DNA of 64,000 nt from Bacillota bacterium (GTDB taxonomy: Bacteria > Bacillota > Clostridia > Lachnospirales > Lachnospiraceae): NCBI GenBank assembly GCA_023409535.1, contig JAEYGZ010000036.1, positions 310,001 to 374,000 on the forward strand, given 5' to 3'. The translations under genes and the position numbers were made by a program. Each line of letters starts with the position of its first letter. Positions within the stretch are counted from its first letter, which is position 1. Of the stretch, positions 51,611 to 60,347 are shown piece after piece. Below the pieces are notes generated by a model. That model saw nothing but the letters and a program-made list of their open reading frames with translations, made no database searches and was not told where the DNA came from.

Positions 51611-52372
51611 ATGGAACAAAACGAACAGTATAGAAAAAGAATCCAAAGTAACAGATTATTTATGAAAAGTGAATTTTCGGAGGAGGAATACGAATCTGAT
51701 CAGCAGAAGCAGGTAATGCAGCCCCCGCTGACCAAAGCGGCGGCCGGAGATCCTATTATTTCACTGACGAAGGATTTTGTCGATGCTATTAAAGAACCGA
51801 ATTATCTTACGATACTGCAGGATAGAAAAAGCAACCGGGTCTATAAGGAGGAGAATATTACCCTGGCGCAGCTATCCTTTTTGCTGTGGTCAACTCAGGG
51901 TGTGAAGGAAATCCGCGGGAATAATTATGCGACCATACGGCCGGTCCCTTCCGCAGGAGCAAGACATGCTTTTGAAACCTATCTCACGGTCTTTAAGGTA
52001 GAAGGTCTTAAGAAAGGGATCTACCATTATCTGCCGATGGAGCATGCCATTGAATTTATTGCAGAGGCCAAGGAGTTGGAAGAGGCTGTTTCAGATAGCT
52101 TATGTGAACAAAAATGGGCCGGCAGGTCAGCAGCCGTATTTTACTACAGCGCAGTTCCTTACAGAAGTGAGTGGAGATATTGCGCGGATGCACATAAAGT
52201 TATGCTGCTGGATATTGGTCATGTGGTTCAAAATCTTTACCTGAGCTGTCAGGCAATCGGCTGCGGTACTTGTGCAATCGCAGCGTATGATCAGGCGAAA
52301 GCGGATAAACTGCTGCAGCTTGACGGTGATAATGAGTTTGTCATTTATGCCGCACCTGTCGGGGTTATTTAA
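51611..52372 (+). CDS. SagB-type nitroreductase
   Basis: 253 residues. ATG 51611 (MEQNEQYRKRIQSNRLF) with AAAGGAG upstream; the upstream in-frame extension overlaps the previous gene. The FMN-binding nitroreductase fold can be read from LQDRKSNRVYKEENITLAQL, LLWSTQGVKEIRGNN, RPVPSAGARHAFETYLTVF, and IGHVVQNLYLSCQAIGCGTC. Members of this SagB group make azole dehydrogenations in RiPP clusters, but many solitary ones exist; no SagC/SagD (cyclodehydratase) genes are present here. Confidence 0.88.
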   Translation: MEQNEQYRKRIQSNRLFMKSEFSEEEYESDQQKQVMQPPLTKAAAGDPIISLTKDFVDAIKEPNYLTILQDRKSNRVYKEENITLAQLSFLLWSTQGVKEIRGNNYATIRPVPSAGARHAFETYLTVFKVEGLKKGIYHYLPMEHAIEFIAEAKELEEAVSDSLCEQKWAGRSAAVFYYSAVPYRSEWRYCADAHKVMLLDIGHVVQNLYLSCQAIGCGTCAIAAYDQAKADKLLQLDGDNEFVIYAAPVGVI

Positions 52373-52418
52373 TGGAAGGATATAGTTTATAAAAATAATT
52401 TTATGAAATAAATACAAA

Positions 52419-52492
52419 CAGGTCTATGCTCTTACTTTACACACAGGCTGGAAGTTACCTTCCAAACTGTGTGAAGTAAGATCATAGACCTG
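52419..52492. repeat. Long imperfect palindrome
   Basis: CAGGTCTATGCTCTTACTT (52419-52437) mirrors AAGTAAGATCATAGACCTG (52474-52492), with ACACAG/CTGTGT next inside. There is no T run after either arm, so it is not a standard terminator. It may be a transcript-end structure or a remnant of a small element between the nitroreductase gene and the decayed glutamate synthase. Confidence 0.7.
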
Positions 52493-52523
52493 CTTGCGCG
52501 TAAACAATTGTTTTGGAACAAAC

Positions 52524-53160
52524 CTATTCTATATATATTGTCATCGAAATACTTGTGCGAGTATTTCTGTCGGGATTGATCGCGCCTTCAATATTGGCGC
52601 CCAGGAAACCGGGGATCATAAGTGCCCTACCCATACAGACCATCTTGGTAAAGGGGGCACCCATAGCAAGGGCTCCATACCGTAGGAACCGGTCTTCAGG
52701 GTGATTCTCTGATAGCCCAGCTTTCTTAAATAGGAGATGGCATCCATAAAGTCTTTTTGCACTTCATAATAATTATCAAGATTGGTATATCCTAAGCGGC
52801 TGTGTCTTGCAAAGGCTTTAACCGCACCGTTTTTGAAGGCTTCCTTTACCTCGGGCTTTGTAGGATCCGAATCAATGATGTAACCTCTTTCTTTTTGGAA
52901 AATAGCATAGTCGAGGCTTGTTACCTGGATTTCGCCTCCAATATCCTTTGCACCCTGTCCCCACTTCAGCTCAATGATAACCTTGTCTCCGTACTTCTAA
53001 ATCAGGTATTCGGCAACGCCGTTTCGCGTGTCTTCCACATTCATCTGAACGATAATAGCGCCATAGCCATCATAATACTTCAGATAAACAAATACTTTTT
53101 TAATGCAATGCCGTAGTAAAGCAGCGCATGGACAAATTCCTGTTGAAATGGGACATTCTT
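52524..53160 (-). pseudogene. Decayed FMN-binding glutamate synthase (GltB2-like)
   Basis: Read on the minus strand, fragments of the FMN-glutamate synthase family appear in order: YYDGYGAIIVQMNVEDTRNG, an in-frame TAG (52997-52999), KYGDKVIIELKWGQGAKDIG, QVTSLDYAIFQKERGYIIDS, FARHSRLGYTNLDNYYEVQK and ITLKTGSYGME. Near 52665-52676 the frame jumps and a large internal piece is missing, followed by LAMGAPFTKMVCMGRALMIP and GFLGANIEGAI, ending at 52524. So at least one nonsense codon, one frame change and an internal deletion are present. The N-terminal part is also gone. It is a fossil of a glutamate synthase domain protein. Confidence 0.78.
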
Positions 53161-53223
53161 ATATATTATAATATCGACAGACCAAAATAAAATTTGTTGC
53201 CAAGCGGCAGAATGGAGGACCTG

Positions 53224-54147
53224 GTGACATTACAACAGTTAAAATATATGATTGAGATTGTAAACTGCGGTTCCATCAATGAGGCTGCCAAGCGGCTGTT
53301 TATAACGCAGCCGAGTTTATCAAACGCTGTGAAGGAATTGGAGGCGGAGATTGGAATTGAGCTTTTTACACGCACTTCCAGAGGAATTGCATTAACGGTG
53401 GATGGAGCCGAATTCCTCAGCTACGCCAGGCAGGTCATAGAACAGGCGGGCCTTTTGGAGCAGAGGTACAGGAATAAGAAGCCCTCCAGACAGCTTTGCT
53501 CAATCTCTACCCAGCATTATGCATTTGCGGTGAATGCCTTTGTCAACCTCATCAGGAAAAGCGGCGCGGAGGAATATGAATTTACTCTGCGGGAGACTCG
53601 GACCTACGAGATCATTGAGGACGTGAAGAATCTGCGAAGCGAGATAGGGATTTTATATAAGAATCCCTTTAACCGTAAGGTTATTGAGAAACTGTTAAAA
53701 GAAAACCATCTGGAATTTCACCCGCTGTTTACGGCAACGCCTCACATATTCATCAGCAAGCAGAATCCTCTTGCGAGCCGGGGTGCCGTAACAATGGAGG
53801 AGCTTCAGGAATATCCTTATCTGTCTTTTGAGCAGGGAGAGTTTAATTCCTTTTATTTTTCGGAAGAAATATTAAGTACGTCCTTTCACAAGAAAAGCAT
53901 TCATGTCAGCGACCGGGCGACTCTGTTTAATCTGCTCATCGGGCTGAACGGGTATACGATATCTACCGGGATTGTCAGTGCGGACTTAAACGGAGAGAAC
54001 ATAATATCGGTTCCGCTGCGGGTGGAGGATCATATTCAGGTGGGCTGGATTAAAAATCATCAGACACAGCTCAGTAAGCAGGCAAATGCTTATTTGGAGG
54101 AATTGAAAGCCGTGATTTTGGATTATGGAGTCGAATTGCTGGAATAA
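53224..54147 (+). CDS. LysR-family regulator
   Basis: 307 residues from GTG 53224, which has GGAGG (53214-53218) 5 bases upstream and gives the usual LysR start (V/M)TLQQLKYMIEIV; ATG 53212 or TTG 53194 would add a few residues. The winged helix follows with GSINEAAKRLFITQPSLSNA. The C-terminal periplasmic-binding-like effector domain is complete. The next gene on the same strand encodes a MetE-like protein and carries a LysR-type dyad in its promoter, so sulfur-amino-acid control is plausible (inference). Confidence 0.93.
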   Translation: MTLQQLKYMIEIVNCGSINEAAKRLFITQPSLSNAVKELEAEIGIELFTRTSRGIALTVDGAEFLSYARQVIEQAGLLEQRYRNKKPSRQLCSISTQHYAFAVNAFVNLIRKSGAEEYEFTLRETRTYEIIEDVKNLRSEIGILYKNPFNRKVIEKLLKENHLEFHPLFTATPHIFISKQNPLASRGAVTMEELQEYPYLSFEQGEFNSFYFSEEILSTSFHKKSIHVSDRATLFNLLIGLNGYTISTGIVSADLNGENIISVPLRVEDHIQVGWIKNHQTQLSKQANAYLEELKAVILDYGVELLE

Positions 54148-54161
54148 AAATTTTGATAGGA

Positions 54162-54178
54162 TATAGTTTTAATCTATA
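54162..54178 (+). promoter_or_regulatory. LysR-type dyad upstream of the MetE-like gene
   Basis: TATAG (54162-54166), 7 bases, CTATA (54174-54178): an interrupted palindrome with the T-N11-A pattern of LysR-type boxes. A TGCTATACT promoter -10 (54222-54230) lies downstream. A second pair ATAGA/TCTAT (54186-54208) is close by. The adjacent LysR protein is the probable binder. Confidence 0.5.
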
Positions 54179-54261
54179 GGAAAGCATAGAATTTAAGAGT
54201 TACTCTATATGGTTTTCTCTGTGCTATACTGATGAAAAATAACCAGAGGGAGAATACCTAT

Positions 54262-55401
54262 ATGAGTACTATATTAAAAGAAAATATTGCAAGGACTTCA
54301 GTTCCTTTCCGTTACGATATTGTGGGAAGTTTCCTGCGTCCCCAGGCGATTAAGGAAGCCAGAGAACGATTTGCAGCCGGAAGTATCACGCAAAAAGAAT
54401 TGACAGGGATTGAAGACGAAGAGATTGTCAGGCTTGTTGCAAAGCAAAAGGAGATCGGATTAAAGGCGGTGACTGACGGAGAATTCCGCCGCAGTTATTG
54501 GCATCTGGATTTCTTCTGGGGCTTTGCAGGAGTAGAGCATATCGTGCTTGAGCATGGCTACTTCTTTCATGGGGAAGAAACCAGAGCAGATTCGGCAAGA
54601 CTTTCCGGGAAGCTTCGCTACCTGGGCCATCCGTTTTTGGAGCATTTCCGCTTTCTGAGGGAGGCTGCAGGTGATAAGGTGATTGCACGGCAATGTATCC
54701 CTGCACCGGCACAGTTTTTAGCGGAATTGGTTCGGGGAGAGAATGAAAAGGAAATTGCGAAGTACTATCCTGACAGGGAGGAGCTGTATCGGGATATATC
54801 GAAGGTCTATCATAAGCTGATACTGGCATTCTATGAGCTGGGCTGCCGTAATCTGCAGCTGGATGACTGCACCTGGGGAATGCTGTGTGATGAGAGCTTC
54901 TGGACGGCGATGGCAGGAGAGGGATACGATATGCAGGAATTGCAGGACCTGTACCTTCGTCTGAACAATGATGCAATCCAGGGCCTTCCGGAGGATCTGG
55001 CTGTTACCACCCATGTATGCCGGGGCAATTATCATTCCACCTGGGCAACCTCCGGTGGTTATGGTCCGGTAGCAAAAACCCTGTTTGGCAGGGAGAAGGT
55101 ATCTGCGTATTATCTGGAATATGATACCGACCGCGCCGGCGATTTTGCTCCTCTTAAGGAGATCACCGGAGATAAGCTGGTTGTTCTTGGTTTGATAACT
55201 ACCAAGTCAGGAGTACTGGAGGACAGGGAAGAGATTATTGTCAGAATTAAGGAGGCATCACAGTATATTCCATTGGAACGGCTGTGCTTAAGCCCCCAGT
55301 GCGGCTTTGCTTCAACAGAGGAAGGAAATATTCTGTCCGAGGAGGAGCAGTGGAATAAGCTTTCCCTGATCAAAGAGATCGCTGAGGAAGTATGGGGATA
55401 A
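54262..55401 (+). CDS. MetE C-terminal-like methyltransferase (YxjG/YxjH type)
   Basis: 379 residues, the catalytic C-terminal half of cobalamin-independent methionine synthase without the N-terminal half, like Bacillus YxjG/YxjH. ATG 54262 has GAGGGAGA upstream. Zinc and substrate residues can be read: VTDGEFRRSYWHLDFFWG, QLDDCTWGML, VTTHVCRGNYHS and LSPQCGFAST (His, Cys, Cys). The fold is a TIM barrel. It would methylate homocysteine from a folate or other methyl donor. Preceded by a LysR gene and followed by a terminator. Confidence 0.93.
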   Translation: MSTILKENIARTSVPFRYDIVGSFLRPQAIKEARERFAAGSITQKELTGIEDEEIVRLVAKQKEIGLKAVTDGEFRRSYWHLDFFWGFAGVEHIVLEHGYFFHGEETRADSARLSGKLRYLGHPFLEHFRFLREAAGDKVIARQCIPAPAQFLAELVRGENEKEIAKYYPDREELYRDISKVYHKLILAFYELGCRNLQLDDCTWGMLCDESFWTAMAGEGYDMQELQDLYLRLNNDAIQGLPEDLAVTTHVCRGNYHSTWATSGGYGPVAKTLFGREKVSAYYLEYDTDRAGDFAPLKEITGDKLVVLGLITTKSGVLEDREEIIVRIKEASQYIPLERLCLSPQCGFASTEEGNILSEEEQWNKLSLIKEIAEEVWG

Positions 55402-55407
55402 AAAGAA

Positions 55408-55493
55408 GGAGCTCTTGCAAACAATTGCAAATGATACAGGTAGGCCTATGATCTCCCTGTCTTATCTGCAATTGTTTTGCAAGCGGCTCCTTT
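55408..55493 (+). terminator. Long hairpin terminator after the MetE-like gene
   Basis: The arms GGAGCTCTTGCAAACAATTG and CAATTGTTTTGCAAGCGGCT pair with small mismatches, CC then TTTATGATTT after the right arm. The left arm shares GGAGCT-TTGCAA-CAATTGCAA with the terminator at 35037. Confidence 0.75.
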
Positions 55494-55536
55494 ATGATTT
55501 AAAAATACGATTAAGTTAAGCCTAATCCGGAATTAT

Positions 55537-56394
55537 TTACAAGGATAAGCCTTCTACCTCATTGCGCCAGAAATGTGCAGGCTGCCAGCCGAGTACTTCC
55601 TTCGCCTTTTTGTTGGAGAGAAGTGTCTCAAAGCCCTCAAGCGGTTCACGAAAATCCGTTACCTGCGGATAAATCTCCGCCATCAGCTGACGACTGGGGA
55701 TAGCGGAGCTGGTGTCGTCTGCTGCAAGATTTATAACCTGAGTTCCAAGTCCGTCCTTCTCAATGGCAAGACGGCAGGCTGCCGCAATATCGCGGGCATC
55801 AATATAGCTCCAGAGAATTTTGGTACGTTGCTTGGGATCATGGATAAAGCCGGGGAAGCGCTTGTATTTCTCGGGAGTCATGATATTGCCGATACGGAAG
55901 TTCACGATCTGCATTCCGTGCCGTCTGTGAATTGCCCGGGTAATTTCCTCGCCCACGATCTTACCCAGTCCATAAGAATCCTCAGGAAGGGCAGGATGCT
56001 CCTCATCCATGGGGACATATCGGGGTGCAAGGCCGGTAAGGGAATTGCAGATACCATAGGTACATTCACTGGAAGCGATAACCGCCTTTTTGATTCCGAG
56101 ATTATCAGCTGCTTCAAGTATATTGTATGTACTCATAACATTATTGCGAAAGGTCACATCATTGGGATGACTGTATGCCACCGGAATAGCAGCCAGATGT
56201 ACTACTGCGTCAGCTCCGCTGAGAATTCCGTAACACTCACCCATATTGCCGGTATCAGCGATATAATGGTGCGCCTTAACCACCTCGGGGCGCCTGATGT
56301 CAGAACTAATCACCTCATACCCGTGCTCAAGAAAATGATCTACTACAAAGGGACCCAACAATCCTGCTGTTCCTGTAATTACTACTTTTGCCAT
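55537..56394 (-). CDS. NAD-dependent epimerase (extended SDR)
   Basis: 285 residues, cytosolic. Rossmann motif VITGTAGLLGPFVVDHF, ASSECTYGICN with the catalytic Ser region, and the YGLGKIVGEE segment of the catalytic Tyr-Lys. The C-terminal half binds the substrate. AGGAGG is 7 bases before ATG 56394. Likely a nucleotide-sugar epimerase or reductase. It is transcribed alone, convergent with the MetE-like gene. Confidence 0.9.
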   Translation of the reverse strand: MAKVVITGTAGLLGPFVVDHFLEHGYEVISSDIRRPEVVKAHHYIADTGNMGECYGILSGADAVVHLAAIPVAYSHPNDVTFRNNVMSTYNILEAADNLGIKKAVIASSECTYGICNSLTGLAPRYVPMDEEHPALPEDSYGLGKIVGEEITRAIHRRHGMQIVNFRIGNIMTPEKYKRFPGFIHDPKQRTKILWSYIDARDIAAACRLAIEKDGLGTQVINLAADDTSSAIPSRQLMAEIYPQVTDFREPLEGFETLLSNKKAKEVLGWQPAHFWRNEVEGLSL

Positions 56395-56537
56395 TTATTA
56401 GCCTCCTGACTAAAATAAAGTTTTTCAATGCTTAAATTCAGGAGAGTTATCTCCCATCTTATCTTAATCACCCCTACGACATTATAACATCAGTTTTCGG
56501 GACGTGCAAATTTTCGAAAACAGCAGTTTTCGTAAGG

Positions 56538-57503
56538 CTACAATACAAATTCCCACAGCGCTTCCTCCATATCCAATATCTCAGAGTATAGGATATCACG
56601 AAAATCAATTTCGGATTTTTCATTTCCAGCCATTGGTATGAAATCATTGGCAATAAATTTGCTGTCCTGAATAAATTTTCGGAGGATAGCTTCCTCAAGG
56701 GAGGGAACAGCCTGCTCGTTTAAGATACAGCCCCCGGAGACAAAGAACAATTTATAACCTTCCGGATACGGAAGCTTAAGCAGAATATTCTTATCAGACA
56801 GGTCCTTATATCTGTTCAAGGCGTATCTGATCTGGGTAAAGGCCTGGATGAAGTCCCGGTATACCGAGGCTATTTCATAACGGTACTGTGCTGCAGCCTC
56901 CTCTAATTTAGATTGAAGGGTTTTATTAAACTTTAGAATATTCTCCTCCTGGGATAAGAGTTCAAGAAGCAGGCTGCAATTTTGTTCGCACGCAGCCTGA
57001 TCCATTTTGGCAGGAAACAGATGATAATCGAATTCATAGCAGCCCTTTGATTTTGTAATAGGATAGATGCTCTTCAGTCTGGAGATGAACTCCTCAAGGG
57101 TGTATTTGTTACGAAACGGTCCGAAGCAATCCTGATCACGCTCTTGTACAATAGATAACGGCCGGGAGGGATTGCTGCGCTCCACTTTAAGAAAGATATA
57201 CCGTTCGTCATTCTTCATCTGTGCATTAAACCGGGGCTTATGCTCCTTGATAAGCCTGCATTCCAGCAGCCTTGCCTCCAGATGGGTATCGGTTACGATA
57301 TATTCAATGTCCTTAATCGCCTGGACCATTCGGTTGACCTTCTCCCACTTCGGTGAATTGACAAAATAGGATTTCACCCGTTTTTTCAGGCATTTACTTT
57401 TTCCGATATAGATGATATTCATTCTGGAGTCCAGCATCTTATAGATCCCCGGAAGCTCGGGGATTTGCTTTAGTTTTTCCTGTATCAGATTCGCAGGTGT
57501 CAC
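56538..57503 (-). CDS. GIY-YIG nuclease, UvrC N-terminal-like, lacking the RNase-H half
   Basis: 321 residues from GTG 57503, which has GGAGG 6 bases upstream (the longer frame has none). The first part is a UvrC-like GIY-YIG domain: LPGIYKMLDSRMNIIYIGKS, then CLKKRVKSYF and VTDTHLEARLLECRLIKEHK. A UVR-like coiled segment (EEAAAQYRYEIASVYRDF) follows. Full-length UvrC would go on with an endonuclease (RNase H-like) and (HhH)2 domains; these are absent here, so it resembles Cho-type proteins. It would nick DNA near a lesion or act on another DNA structure. Confidence 0.85.
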   Translation of the reverse strand: MTPANLIQEKLKQIPELPGIYKMLDSRMNIIYIGKSKCLKKRVKSYFVNSPKWEKVNRMVQAIKDIEYIVTDTHLEARLLECRLIKEHKPRFNAQMKNDERYIFLKVERSNPSRPLSIVQERDQDCFGPFRNKYTLEEFISRLKSIYPITKSKGCYEFDYHLFPAKMDQAACEQNCSLLLELLSQEENILKFNKTLQSKLEEAAAQYRYEIASVYRDFIQAFTQIRYALNRYKDLSDKNILLKLPYPEGYKLFFVSGGCILNEQAVPSLEEAILRKFIQDSKFIANDFIPMAGNEKSEIDFRDILYSEILDMEEALWEFVL

Positions 57504-57762
57504 ATTAATCCTCCATACTGCCGATACCCGTGAATTTGGGCATTGGCACAATAGCTGCAAAATACATTATACATAATTCATTTTGTGTAAAATTGATCTT
57601 TCACCTTAGTAAGATGAAATATTTCTTATAAAGATAATAGCACATAACCGGCAGTTTTTACATATTTATAATTTGGTTTCCCGACGTTAATTGAAAAATA
57701 TTATTTTACATGATAGACTATTATCTGATTGATAGAGGTTAATGCAAAGGAGACGAAAAAAT

Positions 57763-58893
57763 ATGATTAACAGTGAGATACTTGAGATACGCAAGCAGTT
57801 TAAACATGAGAACTGCTCCATCACAAAGGTGAGCGGCTGCTATGTGGATGGAGAGAAGACAATAAAGACAAAATTCACGGAGACCTTTCTTGGTATGCCG
57901 GAGGAAGAGACCTTTAAATACTTTGAGCTCTTTAAGAAAACATTGTCCGGTACCATCGGGAAGAACCTGATTAATATGGAATTTCCTACGGAAACGGAGT
58001 TTAACGGAGGAACCCAGGAATGTCTGCTGCATTTAAGAGACAGTGAGCTGAAGGATGAGGTTCTGCTGGATGATTTTTATGAAAAAGTAATCGGTATGTA
58101 TGATTTTACCGGTAATTATCTCATTCTGCTTATTTATGCCGCTTATGATGTTCCTGGTAAAACCAGTGACAAGCTTCTGATGGAGGATGCTTCCGATGAG
58201 GTATACCGGTATATCATGTGCTCTATCTGCCCGGTGAAGCTCTCCAAACCCGGACTTAGTTATAACGAAGAAAGCAATCAGATACAAAAGCGTATTCAGG
58301 ACTGGGTGGTAGGAATGCCAAACAACGGTTTTTTGTTTCCGGCCTTCAATGACCGCAGTACTGATATTCACAGCATTTTATACTATGCTAAGGATTCGGA
58401 GGAGTTACATGATGATTTTGTGGACCAGCTGCTTGGCTGCCGGGTTCCCATGTCTGCCGGCGGTCAGAAGGAGACCTTTCAGGCATTGATTAGGGAAACT
58501 TTGGGTGAGGAATGTGAATATGAAGTAGTGCGCAATATTCATGAGAAATTATCAGAAATTATCGAAGAACATAAGATAAAGGAGATAGCAGAACCGTTAG
58601 CGCTTGATCAGTCCGAGGTAAAAAGTCTTTTTGTGGAAAGCGGTGTGGAAGAAGAAAAGCTTCAGGATTTTGATAAGCATTATGAGAAAATGGCAGGGGA
58701 AAATGTATCCCTGCTGGCTGCCAATATGATGAATACCAGGACCTTCGAGGTGAAGACACCGGATGTTGTTGTAAAGGTTAACCCGGAATGCATTGATCTG
58801 GTTCAGACAAAGATTGTAGACGGTCGAAAATGTCTGGTGATAGAAATTACGGATCAAGTCGAAATAAATGGAATCAATGTAAAACCTTTATGA
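57763..58893 (+). CDS. DUF4317 family protein
   Basis: 376 residues, cytosolic, no signal or membrane segment. ATG 57763 (MINSEILEIRKQFKHENC) with AAAGGAG 8 bases before it; the upstream in-frame ATG is rejected. The whole length fits the DUF4317 family common in Clostridia, whose role is unknown. Conserved pieces are EIRKQFKHENCSITKVSGCY and GMPNNGFLFPAFNDRSTDIH. Transcribed apart from its neighbours. Confidence 0.85.
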   Translation: MINSEILEIRKQFKHENCSITKVSGCYVDGEKTIKTKFTETFLGMPEEETFKYFELFKKTLSGTIGKNLINMEFPTETEFNGGTQECLLHLRDSELKDEVLLDDFYEKVIGMYDFTGNYLILLIYAAYDVPGKTSDKLLMEDASDEVYRYIMCSICPVKLSKPGLSYNEESNQIQKRIQDWVVGMPNNGFLFPAFNDRSTDIHSILYYAKDSEELHDDFVDQLLGCRVPMSAGGQKETFQALIRETLGEECEYEVVRNIHEKLSEIIEEHKIKEIAEPLALDQSEVKSLFVESGVEEEKLQDFDKHYEKMAGENVSLLAANMMNTRTFEVKTPDVVVKVNPECIDLVQTKIVDGRKCLVIEITDQVEINGINVKPL

Positions 58894-58997
58894 TTTCTTC
58901 TGACAAATAAATGGAATTAGTAACATTATATGACAATATACATATTATAATTATTGTAAAAGGTAATATTAGCAACTATGAAAGGAGCAATTATAAT

Positions 58998-59894
58998 ATG
59001 TATAATACGAATCCTGGTAACTTTAAGGTTGGCTGCGAAGCTGAGTGCAATGCAAGTGTGATAAAATCCGATACCCTTACGGGTGCGGATAATTACCCCT
59101 ATCGTGGTGGAGATTTTAAGGTTCCGAAGGTACTTGCAGAATTTATAATTCAGATTGATACGGAAGCAAAAATTAGATTAAGTGAGCCTGCTTATGAGAT
59201 AAAGAGAATCGAGAAACAGATCTTTTTAACACAGTGCAGATTTATTCCGCCGACAGATAAAGTATTTATTGAAGGATATATCAGAAAGAATATTGAATTT
59301 GCTTCAAAGATATGTAAGACCAACACCGGTATCTCCGGAACAATCAAAGACACCACAGTTCATATTCCTTTCAGAGTATTTACAAAGGTTGACTTTGATA
59401 AGTGTCCGCCTATGATTAAGCCTAATTTGCCTCCGACAGTAGCAAGATACTTTGATGCTAAGGCAATGGGCAAGAATATCAGAGAAGCAGACAGATCCAA
59501 TATTGAATTCTTTAATGAGCCGGTATTCTGCGAGCTTGAATGGTCAGCAGTATTTGATGCCGACATTGATGAGAAGGGTATTCCGATCTGCGGATTCCTG
59601 AACGAAGAGGAATTCCAGGAGTTCACTGATAAATCTGTAGTATACCTGTGCATTAAGCTTCTTCAGAAGCAGCAGGTTACCTTTGGAGAAGAGCATAAGG
59701 AGCACAAAGAGGAAAAAGAATACAGAGATCATAAGGATGAGAGAGAGTATAAGGATATGAAGGATTGGAAAGAGTCCAAAGAAGAGTGCTTCAGAGAAGG
59801 AAAGGATCATTTAACCGAGTGCATGGACTCCAAATGGAATTTTCCGATTAAAGACATCTTCAAGAAAGATGATCATGACAAACGCGAGTACTAA
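58998..59894 (+). CDS. SPOCS/DUF3794-like protein with charged tail, possible spore surface protein
   Basis: 298 residues from ATG 58998 (MYNTNPGNFKVGCEAECNAS), AAAGGAG before it. The middle has a SPOCS-type beta domain (KVPKVLAEFIIQIDTEAKIR; IEKQIFLTQCRFIPPTDKVF; EGYIRKNIEFASK). The last 65 residues are a striking charged tail made of repeated HK/DHKDE units ending with FPIKDIFKKDD. Related proteins occur on spores or in their exosporium in Clostridia (family knowledge, not certain here). CATATTAT at about 58938 resembles sporulation -10 boxes; this is weak. Confidence 0.65.
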   Translation: MYNTNPGNFKVGCEAECNASVIKSDTLTGADNYPYRGGDFKVPKVLAEFIIQIDTEAKIRLSEPAYEIKRIEKQIFLTQCRFIPPTDKVFIEGYIRKNIEFASKICKTNTGISGTIKDTTVHIPFRVFTKVDFDKCPPMIKPNLPPTVARYFDAKAMGKNIREADRSNIEFFNEPVFCELEWSAVFDADIDEKGIPICGFLNEEEFQEFTDKSVVYLCIKLLQKQQVTFGEEHKEHKEEKEYRDHKDEREYKDMKDWKESKEECFREGKDHLTECMDSKWNFPIKDIFKKDDHDKREY

Positions 59895-59935
59895 GCCGAA
59901 AAGGAAATATAAACTTAAGAAAGCGAAATAGATCA

Positions 59936-59969
59936 ATCAACCAGGCCGGAAGGCCTGGTTGATTTTTTT
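59936..59969 (+). terminator. Strong terminator
   Basis: ATCAACCAGGCC (59936-59947), GGAA loop, GGCCTGGTTGAT (59952-59963), then TTTTTT. It ends the SPOCS-like gene. Confidence 0.9.
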
Positions 59970-60272
59970 GCTTCCGCCAGGTGAAAAGTAACGGTCAAAT
60001 AAATGGTGATTTAATATATTTGTAATAAATAATTAAAATTAATGACATAAAAATGATCATAAATGTCAGTAAAATTCCATCTGATTTTTGCAAATTTTTT
60101 TTGTTGGGTTTAATTACAGGTATGCTGATTGATTCCATATAAATAAAGTGATGTGTTGATTCACTGATATAATATAATTAAGAAAATATGGGTTGGGCCA
60201 ATACAGATAAAGGAATTTAAATTTCATATATATGGAAAAAATAAGGTAAGACTTGTTTCTACAACCAGTATC

Positions 60273-60327
60273 TAACTATTGAACCCCACTGCCCTATGTG
60301 TTACTGTAAGGGAGCAGCAGATAGTTA
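60273..60327 (+). promoter_or_regulatory. Structured leader ahead of the CAP-domain gene
   Basis: TAACTAT (60273-60279) pairs with ATAGTTA (60321-60327). Inside, CTGCCCT (60289-60295) pairs with AGGGAGCAG (60309-60317) with one bulge. A CCCC (60283-60286) could also reach the G-rich ribosome site. It does not match a riboswitch class I recognise. A protein-binding or thermosensor-like role is possible. Confidence 0.4.
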
Positions 60328-60347
60328 CCACAAAAGGAGGTACAAAA

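Larger units (their letters stand above)
59895..60347. other. Long leader and promoter region of the CAP-domain gene
   Basis: 453 bases. After the terminator there is AT-rich sequence with no ORF. The last 130 bases, from about 60215, look transcribed as a structured leader (see 60273-60327). No consensus promoter is evident. Confidence 0.4.

Noticed and set aside
52802..53116. Plus-strand ORF in the 52.5-53.2 kb region
   Set aside because: It is the antisense shadow of the decayed glutamate synthase.
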